Source: Nocardia abscessus
GTDB taxonomy: Bacteria; Actinomycetota; Actinomycetes; Mycobacteriales; Mycobacteriaceae
Direction: 5' to 3'
Assembly: GCF_015477775.1 (NCBI RefSeq)
Contig: NZ_JADLQO010000016.1
Coordinates: forward strand, 164,448-228,447
DNA: 64,000 nucleotides
This document shows positions 44,490 to 52,424 of this stretch, piece after piece. Numbering within the stretch: the stretch's first letter is position 1; every line of letters starts with the position of its first letter. Made by a program: the position numbers and the translations under genes. The notes beneath the pieces were generated by a model, which saw only the letters and a program-made list of their open reading frames with translations, did not search any database and was not told where the DNA came from.

Positions 44490-46057
44490 GTGAACGCAAG
44501 CCGATCAGCAGGGCGCTGGTGAGCGTCTACGACAAGACGGGTCTCGTGGAACTCGCGACCGGTCTGCACGCCGCGGGCATCGAGCTGGTCTCGACCGGGT
44601 CCACCGCGGGCAGGATCGCCGACGCGGGCATCCCGGTGACCAAGGTCGAAGACCTGACCGGGTTCCCGGAGACCCTCGACGGCCGGGTCAAGACGCTGCA
44701 CCCCCGGGTGCACGCGGGCATCCTGGCCGACTCGCGCAAGCAGGAGCACGTCGACCAGCTGGTCGAGCTCGGCGTCGAGGCGTTCCAGCTGGTTGTGGTG
44801 AACCTCTACCCCTTTACTCAGACCGTGGCCGGCGGCGCCACCCCCGACGAGTGCGTGGAGCAGATCGATATCGGCGGGCCGTCGATGGTGCGCGCCGCGG
44901 CGAAGAACCATCCCTCGGTGGCCGTGGTCGTCGACAGCGGCGACTACGACGACGTGCTGGCCGCGGTGAAGTCCGGCGGCTTCACCCTGGCCGAGCGCAC
45001 TGCCTTGGCCGCCAAGGCGTTCCAGCACACCGCGAGTTATGACGTGGCGGTCGCCAGCTGGATGACCAACGTGCTGACCGGCGACGGCGCGGCCGATGAC
45101 ACGGCGATCCGGTTCCCCGAATGGCTCGGCGGAACCTGGGAGCGGTCGGCGGTGCTGCGCTACGGCGAGAATCCGCATCAGTCCGCCGCCCTGTACACCA
45201 ACGGCGACGGCAGCCTCGGGCTGGCGCAGGCGCGGCAGTTGCACGGCAAGGAGATGTCGTACAACAACTACGTCGACGCCGACGCGGCCTGGCGTGCCGC
45301 CTTCGACCACGAGGCCCCGGCCGTCGCGATCATCAAGCACGCCAACCCGTGCGGCATCGCCCTCGGCGCCGACATCGCCGCAGCGCACCGCAAGGCGCAC
45401 GCTTGCGACCCGGTCAGCGCGTTCGGTGGGGTGATCGCCGCGAACCGCGAGGTCACCGTGGAGATGGCCGAGCAGGTCGCCGAGATCTTCACCGAGGTGA
45501 TCGTCGCACCGTCCTACGCCGACGGCGCGGTGGAAGTGTTGCAGCGCAAGAAGAACGTGCGCATCCTCGTCGCCGAACCGCCCCGGCGCGCGGGCGCCGA
45601 GCTGCGGCCGATCAGCGGCGGCGCCCTGTTGCAGCAGCGCGACGTGCTCGACGCCCCGGGCGACGACCCGGCCAGCTGGACCCTCGCCGCGGGCGAGGCC
45701 GCCGACGCGGAGACGCTCGCCGATCTGGCGTTCGCCTGGCGCGCTTGTCGGGCAGTGAAGTCCAACGCGATCCTGCTCGCGCACGACGGCGCTTCCGTCG
45801 GTGTCGGCATGGGGCAGGTCAACCGGGTGGACGCGGTCGGTCTCGCGGTGCAGCGGGCGGGTGACCGCGCCAAGGGCTCGGTGGCGGCCTCGGACGCCTA
45901 CTTCCCGTTCCCGGACGGGCCGCAGACCCTGATCCAAGCCGGTGTCCGCGCCATCGTGCAGCCCGGCGGTTCGGTGCGCGACCAGGAGACCATCGACCTC
46001 GCGCGCGAGGCGGGCGTCACGCTCTATCTCACCGGGGCCCGCCACTTCGCCCACTGA
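44486..46057 (+). CDS. purH: Bifunctional AICAR formyltransferase/IMP cyclohydrolase PurH
   Basis: A 523-residue enzyme for the last two steps of IMP synthesis. The N-terminal cyclohydrolase domain (1 to about 200) has ALVSVYDKTGLVELA, STGSTAG and TLHPRVHAGIL. The C-terminal transformylase domain has RYGENPHQSAALY, KEMSYNNYVDADAAW, the catalytic Lys-His of IIKHANPCGIA, and DAYFPFPDGP. The GTG at 44486 overlaps the purN stop (GTGA), coupling the two folate-dependent formylation enzymes. A hairpin follows. Confidence 0.97.
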   Translation: MSERKPISRALVSVYDKTGLVELATGLHAAGIELVSTGSTAGRIADAGIPVTKVEDLTGFPETLDGRVKTLHPRVHAGILADSRKQEHVDQLVELGVEAFQLVVVNLYPFTQTVAGGATPDECVEQIDIGGPSMVRAAAKNHPSVAVVVDSGDYDDVLAAVKSGGFTLAERTALAAKAFQHTASYDVAVASWMTNVLTGDGAADDTAIRFPEWLGGTWERSAVLRYGENPHQSAALYTNGDGSLGLAQARQLHGKEMSYNNYVDADAAWRAAFDHEAPAVAIIKHANPCGIALGADIAAAHRKAHACDPVSAFGGVIAANREVTVEMAEQVAEIFTEVIVAPSYADGAVEVLQRKKNVRILVAEPPRRAGAELRPISGGALLQQRDVLDAPGDDPASWTLAAGEAADAETLADLAFAWRACRAVKSNAILLAHDGASVGVGMGQVNRVDAVGLAVQRAGDRAKGSVAASDAYFPFPDGPQTLIQAGVRAIVQPGGSVRDQETIDLAREAGVTLYLTGARHFAH

Positions 46058-46072
46058 GACCGGTAGCTCGAA

Positions 46073-46105
46073 ACGCCGCGTCGGATCGATGATCCGGCGC
46101 GGCGT
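46073..46105 (+). terminator. Terminator after purH
   Basis: ACGCCGCG and CGCGGCGT with an inner GGATC/GATCC pair form a near-continuous hairpin 15 bp after the purH stop. Confidence 0.75.
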
Positions 46106-46329
46106 CTCCGCGTTGTCGCGACGATGTTCGGAAGCCGTATCGCCCAGTGAGGCAAGAGATTCGGTGTATGCTCGCGGATCCGGACCATGAACTACGTTGT
46201 GGCGCAGTACGGTTCGTTTTCCCAGATCGAATAGCGGCTTTTCGCAAGCTGACAGCTACCCGAGCGACGGTGTGGGCGGCCCAGGGCGGTCCGTGCCGTG
46301 CGCCGCACCGGACCGTGCTGCGTGGCGCT

Positions 46330-46791
46330 CTAGACCGCGCTGAGCACCGTGCGGTTGCCGAGCGGTTCCTTCAGCGGTACCTCCAGGGTCCCGAAGACCG
46401 CGATCATCGTGCACATCCGGCCGACCGCCTCGGCTCGGCTGCCCGAACGCAGTTCGACGGTGACCGTCGACGCGGATTCGGTGACCGTGGCATCCGCGCC
46501 GTAGCACTCCGGCGACCCGGTTTCGAAATTGACCGCTATCTTGTTGTCCGCCAACCGAGTCCACGACTGGAACGGGATCGGGTGCGCGCCGACGATGGTC
46601 GGGTCGGCGATGAACGGCTTGCCCTCGTTTCCGCGTGGGTCCTCGGTCGGCGTGCGGGGCGCGGCGGTCGATGTGGTGCTCGCGTCCGGCGCCGCCCCCT
46701 TGTCGTCCGAGTCGCCGCAGCCCGTTGCGGTGAGACAGGCGAGCACTACGGCGACAGCTGTGGCGGCGCGTCCGGCCCGGATCCGATCCAT
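46330..46791 (-). CDS. Secreted lipoprotein of unknown function
   Basis: A 153-residue protein with a lipoprotein signal peptide: basic DRIRAGR, hydrophobic core, and lipobox TATGC with the lipidated cysteine at about residue 25. A Thr/Ser/Pro-rich spacer follows, then a globular C-terminal domain (PFQSWTRLADNKIAVNFETGSPECYGADATVTE onward) with two further cysteines that may pair. It is anchored to the outer face of the plasma membrane. It is divergent from the lectin/LysM gene. No named family recognised. Confidence 0.8.
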   Translation of the reverse strand: MDRIRAGRAATAVAVVLACLTATGCGDSDDKGAAPDASTTSTAAPRTPTEDPRGNEGKPFIADPTIVGAHPIPFQSWTRLADNKIAVNFETGSPECYGADATVTESASTVTVELRSGSRAEAVGRMCTMIAVFGTLEVPLKEPLGNRTVLSAV

Positions 46792-46887
46792 ACCGACACC
46801 CTAGTCCCGGCACCCCTGCGCACGGCACACGCCGGGCGCATCGTGCACTAGGGCGAACCCCACAGTGAACGTTCCGCGAACCGTGCG

Positions 46888-46903
46888 CGTAATCGCTCCG
46901 TAA
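46888..46903. promoter_or_regulatory. CGTAA direct repeat upstream of the lectin/LysM gene
   Basis: CGTAA at 46888 and again at 46899, exactly 11 bp apart, in the promoter region between the divergent lipoprotein and lectin/LysM genes. One-turn spacing suggests binding of a response-regulator dimer; which one is unknown. Confidence 0.35.
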
Positions 46904-47002
46904 ACCCTTCGGGGGCAGTAAGTTCGGCGGGGGTGCGCGCCAGGGGAGTTGTGGCGCTCATCCAGTCGGATGCTCTACCAGCTTTTCCGGAAAGGAATCA
47001 AC

Positions 47003-47587
47003 GTGGTCGACACGCTGCGCGTAGGCGAAGAACTCGGACGGGGCCAGTCCCTCCAGGGTGGTGCTTACACCCTCACCCTGCAGGAGGACGGCAATCTGGT
47101 GCTGTCCGAGCCGGGCGGAAATGTGGTGTGGGCCACGCAAACTCATGATCAGGGCGTGGAGCGCGCCGTGCTGCAGGACGACGGCAACTTCGTCCTCTAC
47201 AAGGGCGACGGCGCCGCGTGGGCGACCGAGACCAACGGCCAGGCGGCCGACCGGCTGGTCGTGCAGGCCGATCGCAACGTCGTGCTGTACGGCGCCGACG
47301 GCAGCGCGCTGTGGGCTTCCGGCACTCATACCGACAGCCCGCTGCCTGCCCCGGAGCCGGAAGCGGTCCACGAGCAGGAGCAGGTCGCGGCTCCGGCCGC
47401 CGAGGAGGTGCCGCCTCCGCCGCCCGCCCCCGAGCCGCGCACCTACACCGTCGAGCCGGGCGACACCCTGTGGGCGATCGCCGAGCGCTTCTACGGCGAC
47501 GGCAACCGTTACCAGGAGATCGCGGACGCCAGTGGCATCCCGAACCCGGACGCGATCAACCCCGGCCAGGTGCTGACCATCCCGTGA
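47003..47587 (+). CDS. B-lectin (mannose-binding) plus LysM protein
   Basis: A 194-residue protein. Residues about 5-115 form a bulb-type lectin domain with three repeats of the sugar-binding QxDxNxVxY type (LQEDGNLVLS, LQDDGNFVLY, VQADRNVVLY). The third has Arg for the usual Gly next to the Asn. A Pro/Glu/Ala linker leads to a C-terminal LysM domain (TYTVEPGDTLWAIAERFYGDGNRY). The GTG at 47003 follows AAAGGAATCAAC. There is no signal peptide, so a cytosolic location or non-classical export must be considered, although both domains bind cell-surface sugars. A bidirectional terminator follows. Confidence 0.88.
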   Translation: MVDTLRVGEELGRGQSLQGGAYTLTLQEDGNLVLSEPGGNVVWATQTHDQGVERAVLQDDGNFVLYKGDGAAWATETNGQAADRLVVQADRNVVLYGADGSALWASGTHTDSPLPAPEPEAVHEQEQVAAPAAEEVPPPPPAPEPRTYTVEPGDTLWAIAERFYGDGNRYQEIADASGIPNPDAINPGQVLTIP

Positions 47588-47615
47588 GCCGGTCGGCTCG
47601 GTAGCGACGACGACA

Positions 47616-47647
47616 AAGACCCCCGGTGCTCTGGCCTCGGGGGTCTT
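47616..47647. terminator. Bidirectional terminator
   Basis: AAGACCCCCG and CGGGGGTCTT form a 10-bp stem with a 12-base loop between the convergent lectin/LysM and rpsR genes, followed by CTTC. Confidence 0.8.
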
Positions 47648-47676
47648 CTTCGTCTCGCTGGTGTCGCGAAGTGCGC

Positions 47677-47931
47677 CTAGCGGCTGGTGAACGGCAGCAG
47701 CGCCATCTCACGGGCGTTCTTCACCGCGACAGCGACCTGGCGCTGCTGCTGCGGGGTGAGCCCGGTGACCCTGCGGCTGCGGATCTTGCCGCGATCGGAG
47801 ATGAACGTACGCAGCAGGTTCACGTCTTTGTAGTCGACCGTCTCGATGCCGGCGGCGATGAGCGGGTTCTTCTTCGGACGGCGGGCCTGCTCGGCGCGAA
47901 CCTTCTTCGACGGTGCTCGCTTGACTGCCAT
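47677..47931 (-). CDS. rpsR2: 30S ribosomal protein S18, zinc-independent paralogue
   Basis: An 84-residue S18 (NPLIAAGIETVDYKDVNLLRTFISDRGKIRSRRVTGL). It has no cysteine, whereas the zinc-binding form has Cys residues. It is the last gene of the minus-strand run rpmB-rpmG-rpsN-rpsR that mirrors the zinc-starvation operon of mycobacteria. Replacing Cys-containing ribosomal proteins frees zinc. Confidence 0.95.
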   Translation of the reverse strand: MAVKRAPSKKVRAEQARRPKKNPLIAAGIETVDYKDVNLLRTFISDRGKIRSRRVTGLTPQQQRQVAVAVKNAREMALLPFTSR

Positions 47932-47965
47932 ATGACGAGTTCCTTCTCACGAGAACAGTGGTTGT

Positions 47966-48271
47966 CTACCAGCTCGATTTGTGCACACCGGGCAACTCGC
48001 CACGGTGGGCCATCTCGCGCACACGCACACGGGAGAGCCCGAACTTCCGGAGATGACCGCGCGGTCGTCCGTCGGCGGCGTCCCGATTGCGCAATCGTAC
48101 CGGACTGGCGTCGCGTGGCTGGCGTCGCAGTTCAGCCTCCGCGGCCGCGCGCTCGCCCTCCGGCGTGCCCGGCTTCCTGATGAGCTCCTTGAGCTCGGCG
48201 CGGCGAGCGGCGTAGCGCGCCACGATCGCCCTGCGCTGCTGGTCGCGCGCGATCTTCGATTTCTTGGCCAT
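47966..48271 (-). CDS. rpsN2: 30S ribosomal protein S14, zinc-independent paralogue
   Basis: A 101-residue S14 of the long, Cys-free type (MAKKSKIARDQQRRAIV, RLRNRDAADGRPRGHLRKFGLSRVRVREMA). The short zinc-ribbon form of about 61 residues with two CxxC pairs is the housekeeping version. It begins one base after the rpmG stop codon and is clearly cotranscribed. Confidence 0.95.
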   Translation of the reverse strand: MAKKSKIARDQQRRAIVARYAARRAELKELIRKPGTPEGERAAAEAELRRQPRDASPVRLRNRDAADGRPRGHLRKFGLSRVRVREMAHRGELPGVHKSSW

Positions 48272-48272
48272 C

Positions 48273-48443
48273 TCAGCGCTCCTCGCGGAAGTCGACGTGC
48301 TTGCGCACGACCGGGTCGTACTTGCGCAGGACCAGGCGGTCGGGGTCGTTGCGGCGGTTCTTGCGGGTGACGTAGGTGTAGCCGGTGCCCGCGGTGGACT
48401 TCAGTTTGACGATCGGGCGGATGTCGGTCGATTTCGACGCCAT
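48273..48443 (-). CDS. rpmG2: 50S ribosomal protein L33, zinc-independent paralogue
   Basis: A 56-residue L33 (MASKSTDIRPIVKLKSTAGTG, YVTRKNRRNDPDRLVLRKYDP). It lacks the four cysteines of the zinc-binding type. GGAGGGACCC precedes the ATG. It lies 10 bp after rpmB and abuts rpsN. Confidence 0.93.
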   Translation of the reverse strand: MASKSTDIRPIVKLKSTAGTGYTYVTRKNRRNDPDRLVLRKYDPVVRKHVDFREER

Positions 48444-48453
48444 GGGTCCCTCC

Positions 48454-48690
48454 TCAGATCTTGTCGCCGCGGGCCCGGATCCGGGCGACTACGGCCTCGA
48501 TGCCGTCCCGGTCGATGGTCTTGATGCCTTTGGCCGAGACGGTCAGCGTGACGCGACGGCCTTCGCTCGGCAGGTAGTAGGTCTTGCGCTGAACGTTGGG
48601 GTTCCAGCGACGGCTGGTCCGCTTGTGCGAGTGCGACACGGACTTGCCGAAGCCGGGCTTGCGCCCGGTGACCTGGCAGTGGGCCGACAT
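48454..48690 (-). CDS. rpmB2: 50S ribosomal protein L28, zinc-starvation paralogue
   Basis: A 78-residue L28 beginning MSAHCQVTGRKPGFGKSVSHSH, with the C-terminal TIDRDGIEAVVARIRARG. Only one cysteine (Cys5) is present, so no zinc site. It is the first gene of the minus-strand operon, 17 bp from a Zur-box-like palindrome. Confidence 0.94.
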   Translation of the reverse strand: MSAHCQVTGRKPGFGKSVSHSHKRTSRRWNPNVQRKTYYLPSEGRRVTLTVSAKGIKTIDRDGIEAVVARIRARGDKI

Positions 48691-48709
48691 GCGGACTCCC
48701 TCCAGTAGA

Positions 48710-48724
48710 TGACAATCATTTTCG
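48710..48724. promoter_or_regulatory. Zur-box-like operator 1
   Basis: TGACAATCATTTTCG: the core GACAATCATTTTC is a palindrome with five of six pairs matching, close to the AATGATTTTCA-type Zur boxes of actinobacteria when read on the other strand (GAAAATGATTGTC). It sits 20 bp upstream of rpmB2. Confidence 0.65.
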
Positions 48725-48763
48725 ACAATGGCTGCCGCACAATGTACCGTTGCCGTAAAGCAA

Positions 48764-48778
48764 ATGAAAATCGTTACT
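48764..48778. promoter_or_regulatory. Zur-box-like operator 2
   Basis: ATGAAAATCGTTACT, sharing the TGAAAAT half of a Zur box but with poor second-half symmetry. It lies 15 bp upstream of the mrf start, so the divergent arm could have its own site. Confidence 0.4.
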
Positions 48779-48792
48779 GAAAGGGGTGTCCG

Positions 48793-50136
48793 GTGGCCTC
48801 GGCAGATTCCACCCAGATCCCACCCGAGTCCGACCGGCGAACGCCCGTGGTGGCGCTCGCCGGTTTCGCCGGACCGGCCGCGGCGGGCGTGGATCGCGCG
48901 GCCGCGGTGCTGGGCATGGCGCCGGGCACCGTCGTGGTCCGTCACGACCTGACCCAGCTGCGGGAAGGCATCGTGCACCGCACGGTGCGCACCGCTACGC
49001 AGGAGACCTCGGCCGTGCTGGAGCTCGCGCACGGTTGCGTCTCCTGCACGCTGCGGATGGATCTGCTTCCACTGCTGTGCACTCTCGCCCGGCGTGAGTC
49101 GGTCGATCGCATCGTCCTCGCGCTGGACCCCGCGTTCGAGGCCGAAGCGGTGTGCCAGGCCATCGAGAACGTCGTGGTCGCGGGCGTGCACGGCCGGGTG
49201 GACGGACCCGCCGGGCGTGATGTGCGCGTGGACGCGGTGCTGACCTGCCTGGACGCCGACGCCTGGTTCGCCGACGCGACGGGAGACGACACGCTCGCCG
49301 AGCGCGGCCTCGCCACCGCCGACGACGACCGCACGGTGGCGCAGGTCGCCGTCGGTCAGGTCGATTTCGCCGATGCCGTCATCGCCCTCGGCGCCGCCGA
49401 CGCTCCCGCAGCGCTGCTCGGCGACGCACGGGCCAAGCTGGCCGCGGTCTTGGCCAGGCTCGTGCCCGGCGCTCCGGTCGCCTGGGTGGACGAGCTGTCC
49501 CGGCTCACCCCGGCGCTGGTCGAGACGCTGCTCACCCGCATCCCCGCCGATTCGCGGCGCGGCCGGGTCTTCGACGCGCACGCGCCGCTGCTGCGCGGCC
49601 GACCGCCCTTGACCGGCGACTACGGCGTCGAGCTCGTGGAGTTCGCCGCGGCGCGGCCGTTCCATCCCGCTCGCTTGCACGAGGCGCTGGACGTGCTGCT
49701 CGACGGCGTGGTGACCGCGCGCGGGCGCATCTGGCTGGCCACCCAACCCGACGAGGTGGTGTGGCTCGAATCCGCCGGTGGTGGACTGCGGGTGGGCGGA
49801 GCGGGGCGCTGGCTGGCCGCGATGCCGGAAGCCGAACTGGCCGAGGCGGATCCGGAGCGCCGCGCGATGGCGGCCCTGCGTTGGGACGACCGGTTCGGCG
49901 ACCGGGACATCTCGCTGTCGATCCTGGTGCACGAAGCCGATCCGGCGCAGATCCGCGAAGCGCTGCACTGGGCCCTGGTGGAGGACGACGAACTGCGCCT
50001 GGTCGAGCGCGCGCCGGAGCGAGTGGCCCAGTGGGAGGACCCGTTCGGCGACTGGCACGCCGACCCGTGCGCGAGCGACGAGGCGCCCGGCCAGCCCGTG
50101 GAAGACGCGAAAAGCCCGAGAGGAGAGGCGAAATGA
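48793..50136 (+). CDS. mrf: Mrf-type CobW/COG0523 protein (ribosome-hibernation recruiting factor)
   Basis: A 447-residue COG0523 protein. The conserved GCVSCTLRMDLLPLL motif provides a CxxC metal site. The C-terminal CobW domain is present (WLATQPDEVVWLESAGGGLRVGGAGRWLA and DPFGDWHADPC). The N-terminal Walker A position reads ALAGFAGPAAAGVDRA and lacks GKT, so nucleotide binding is doubtful. In Mycobacterium smegmatis the homologue Mrf, encoded with Cys-free ribosomal proteins, recruits the hibernation factor Mpy to ribosomes when zinc is low. The gene context here is the same, so the same role is inferred. It overlaps rpmE2 by four bases (ATGA). Confidence 0.9.
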   Translation: MASADSTQIPPESDRRTPVVALAGFAGPAAAGVDRAAAVLGMAPGTVVVRHDLTQLREGIVHRTVRTATQETSAVLELAHGCVSCTLRMDLLPLLCTLARRESVDRIVLALDPAFEAEAVCQAIENVVVAGVHGRVDGPAGRDVRVDAVLTCLDADAWFADATGDDTLAERGLATADDDRTVAQVAVGQVDFADAVIALGAADAPAALLGDARAKLAAVLARLVPGAPVAWVDELSRLTPALVETLLTRIPADSRRGRVFDAHAPLLRGRPPLTGDYGVELVEFAAARPFHPARLHEALDVLLDGVVTARGRIWLATQPDEVVWLESAGGGLRVGGAGRWLAAMPEAELAEADPERRAMAALRWDDRFGDRDISLSILVHEADPAQIREALHWALVEDDELRLVERAPERVAQWEDPFGDWHADPCASDEAPGQPVEDAKSPRGEAK

Positions 50137-50393
50137 AGAAGGGAATCCATCCGGACTATCACCCGGTGGTCTTCGAGGACGCGAGCACCGGCAAGCGGTT
50201 CCTCACCCGGTCCACGGCCACCGGCGCGCGCAGCGTCGAGTGGACCGACGGCAACACCTATCCGCTGCTGACGGTGGACGTCACCGCCGACTCGCACCCG
50301 TTCTGGACCGGCGCGCACCGCGTGCTGGACGCCCAGGGGCGCGTGGAGAAGTTCGAACGCAAATACGGCAAGCGCGCACGGAAGGGGTCCTGA
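50133..50393 (+). CDS. rpmE2: 50S ribosomal protein L31 type B (zinc-independent)
   Basis: An 86-residue L31 (MKKGIHPDYHPVVFEDASTG, FWTGAHRVLDAQGRVEKFERKYGKR). It has the type-B insertion and no cysteines. GGAGAGGCGAA precedes the ATG, which overlaps the mrf stop. It is a classic member of the Zur regulon. Confidence 0.95.
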   Translation: MKKGIHPDYHPVVFEDASTGKRFLTRSTATGARSVEWTDGNTYPLLTVDVTADSHPFWTGAHRVLDAQGRVEKFERKYGKRARKGS

Positions 50394-50394
50394 G

Positions 50395-50568
50395 ATGGCG
50401 GTACCGAAGCGGAAGATGTCGCGGTCGAACACCCGAAGCCGCCGGTCGAACTGGAAGGCCGCCCCGGTGGACCTGGTGCCGGTGACCGTCGGGGGCGTCG
50501 TGCACAAGGTGCCGCGCAGGTTGGTCGCGGCCGTGCGGCGCGGACTGATCGACGTCGAGCGGCTCTGA
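50395..50568 (+). CDS. rpmF: 50S ribosomal protein L32
   Basis: A 57-residue L32 (MAVPKRKMSRSNTRSRRSNWKA, then VVHKVPRRLVAAVRRGL). No cysteines, so zinc-independent. The start is one base after the rpmE2 stop. It closes the plus-strand arm of the zinc-starvation cluster and is followed by a strong hairpin. Confidence 0.95.
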   Translation: MAVPKRKMSRSNTRSRRSNWKAAPVDLVPVTVGGVVHKVPRRLVAAVRRGLIDVERL

Positions 50569-50594
50569 GCCGGTAATCCGAAACTCGCGAAACG

Positions 50595-50634
50595 GAAGCG
50601 GGGCCGCCGGTGTGATCCGGATCGGCCCCGCTTC
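50595..50634 (+). terminator. Terminator after rpmF
   Basis: GAAGCGGGGCCG and CGGCCCCGCTTC form a 12-bp stem 26 bp past the rpmF stop. Confidence 0.85.
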
Positions 50635-51058
50635 GCTGCGTTGCGTGTCGGTCGACCTGCGTATTCGGCGACCACGCCGATCGCCTCTATCTTCAGCGGG
50701 TCGAGCAGTTGCTTGTGGCGCTTCTGTGCGAACCACCAGCGCCGCTGGATCCACCTTGTGCCAACTGGCGGTAGCTCGCCGGATACTGGTGAGCGACCGG
50801 ACGCGCCGGGTGTCGGTCGATCGTCCGGAAACGCGCACTCGAGGGCGTTATGCGAAAAATATTCGCGCGAACAACGGCCATGACAGCTATCTTTCAGCTA
50901 CCGATGTGCTCTGCATCACGTCGCACTATTGCGCCGGATGCGATTGCGACCGGGTAGCCAGATGGTGAATTGCACACTGACGGTTGGTTTTTGAACTACG
51001 GAAAAGTCCCCGGAAAGGATGCGCTCGCGGCCGGAGGGAGGTACCCTCGTGCTCGAGG
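50635..51058. other. Gene-free region
   Basis: About 420 bp between convergent rpmF and DUF1906 genes. Frames of about 60 codons occur on both strands but none has family-like sequence. The tract 50840-51000 is AT-richer than surroundings. A small CCCTCG/CGAGGG hairpin lies at 51044-51059. Confidence 0.45.
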
Positions 51059-51089
51059 GCGGGTTCTCCTGGTTTCCAGGAGAACCCGC
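51059..51089. terminator. Strong hairpin downstream of DUF1906 gene
   Basis: A perfect 14-bp stem, GCGGGTTCTCCTGG against CCAGGAGAACCCGC, with a TTT loop, about 100 bp past the minus-strand gene ending at 51190. Confidence 0.75.
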
Positions 51090-51189
51090 TCATCGCCACT
51101 CTGCGGGGCGTTACGCCGATTGCCGCTCTCCTGATTTCCCTCTCGCCCTGCCGGACTGCGCGCGTCCGGTGGTCGCGCCGGTGTGCGGC

Positions 51190-52239
51190 TCAGTTTTTCG
51201 AGGTCAACTCGGCCGGTCCGCCGTCGTCGCTCGCCGCGCGCCGCTGGCCGCCGTCGTGTCCCGGCAGTCCGGGAAGGTCCGGCAACAGCGCCTCCAGACG
51301 CGCCAGCTGCTCGCCGACCAGTGCCGCGGGCCCCTCGATCAGCGACAGCGGCCACGGCCAGTGCCGTCCGTTCCAGCGCTGCACCTGCTCGGTCAGCTCG
51401 GCCGTCGTCGCCTCCAGTTCGCTGATCTCGGTGCGCAATTCGCCTACTTGCGTTCGCAACTCGGCGGATTCGCGCTCCAAGGCGGAGATGCGCGCCAGCG
51501 CCGCGGCCAACCCGTCCACCAGCGTCCGGTTCCGGCCGTCCGCGTCGGCGCCCAGTTGTGGCCAGCCCGACAAGCCCGGTCCGCGCAGCTGAATCTGGAT
51601 GTCGCGCAGCACTGCCTCTTGTTCCGGCGTCACGTCCGGATCCTCCCGTCCCACGAAATCCCACTGGCCGAAATCGGTCGCCTCGGCCTCGTTCACGTCA
51701 CAGCGCACGCCGCCGACCGTCACTTGGCGCCGTGTCTGATGGATGGCGCGTCTGGTCTCCACGTTCGTGCCCGACCAGGCGTCGGTCTGCCACGCCCACG
51801 TCGCGTATCCGGCGTCCAGCGCGCGGTTGACCGGCCAGTACCCGCCGTAGATACCGACGTTCGCGCGCCCCAGCACCGTCGCCGCCCCGTCCAGGTAGGC
51901 GTTGATGGGTAGTTGGTCCTGGGGTGAAGCGTCGAAATCCACGGAGAAATAAATCGGCCGGTCCACCCGTCCGCCGCAGCGCAGCACCTGGGCGAGGCCC
52001 GCGCGTGCGTCCACGATGCCCGCACCGTAGCCGTCCAGCATCCGCGCGGCCGTGGTCTCCCAATTCGACACGATCGAGACGCCGTGCGTCCGCAGATCGT
52101 TCGCCTCGGCCGGGGTGAGCAGCTTGCCGGGCAGACTCGGGCCACCGTCGGACAGGTACCGCACCACGAAATCGAACCCCGCCGCCCGAATCGCCGCGCC
52201 CCCGGGGCGTCCAGCGGCGTAGTCCAGACCGAAACGCAT
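51190..52239 (-). CDS. DUF1906 glycoside-hydrolase-like protein with C-terminal coiled coil
   Basis: A 349-residue protein. Residues 1 to about 215 match the DUF1906/Rv2525c-like TIM-barrel family (MRFGLDYAAGRPGGAAIRAAG, FVVRYLSDGGPSLPGKLLTPAE, IYFSVDFDASP with catalytic-type acids, VGIYGGYWPVNRAL). Residues about 255-300 form a heptad coiled coil (LAAALARISALERESAELRTQ onward), followed by a Pro/Gly tail. No signal peptide is present, unlike secreted relatives. The start may also be GTG 52248. It probably acts on a cell-wall polysaccharide or is a catalytically inactive binder. Confidence 0.8.
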   Translation of the reverse strand: MRFGLDYAAGRPGGAAIRAAGFDFVVRYLSDGGPSLPGKLLTPAEANDLRTHGVSIVSNWETTAARMLDGYGAGIVDARAGLAQVLRCGGRVDRPIYFSVDFDASPQDQLPINAYLDGAATVLGRANVGIYGGYWPVNRALDAGYATWAWQTDAWSGTNVETRRAIHQTRRQVTVGGVRCDVNEAEATDFGQWDFVGREDPDVTPEQEAVLRDIQIQLRGPGLSGWPQLGADADGRNRTLVDGLAAALARISALERESAELRTQVGELRTEISELEATTAELTEQVQRWNGRHWPWPLSLIEGPAALVGEQLARLEALLPDLPGLPGHDGGQRRAASDDGGPAELTSKN

Positions 52240-52424
52240 GGCCTCCACTGTAAGTCGGCCGGGCAGGTGAATTCGGGCCATCGCCGAATCCGGGATGCGC
52301 GGGGGGATCGCTCAGCGGAAAACGGTCGAGGAGACTCGACGCACCCCGTGAAACCGGATCGCCGGCCGTGCGATTCGGGTGCCGTCCGCCGTCTTCCTGA
52401 CGGGGCCTCGAATCAGCGCGGAGA

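Noticed and set aside
46140..46260. Possible tRNA-like or mobile-element remnant after purH
   Set aside because: No cloverleaf or GTTCGAATCC-type T-arm and no terminal repeats were found; it is simply spacer.
48454..50058. A 534-codon minus-strand frame
   Set aside because: Only its last 78 codons (L28) are real; the rest is antisense to mrf.
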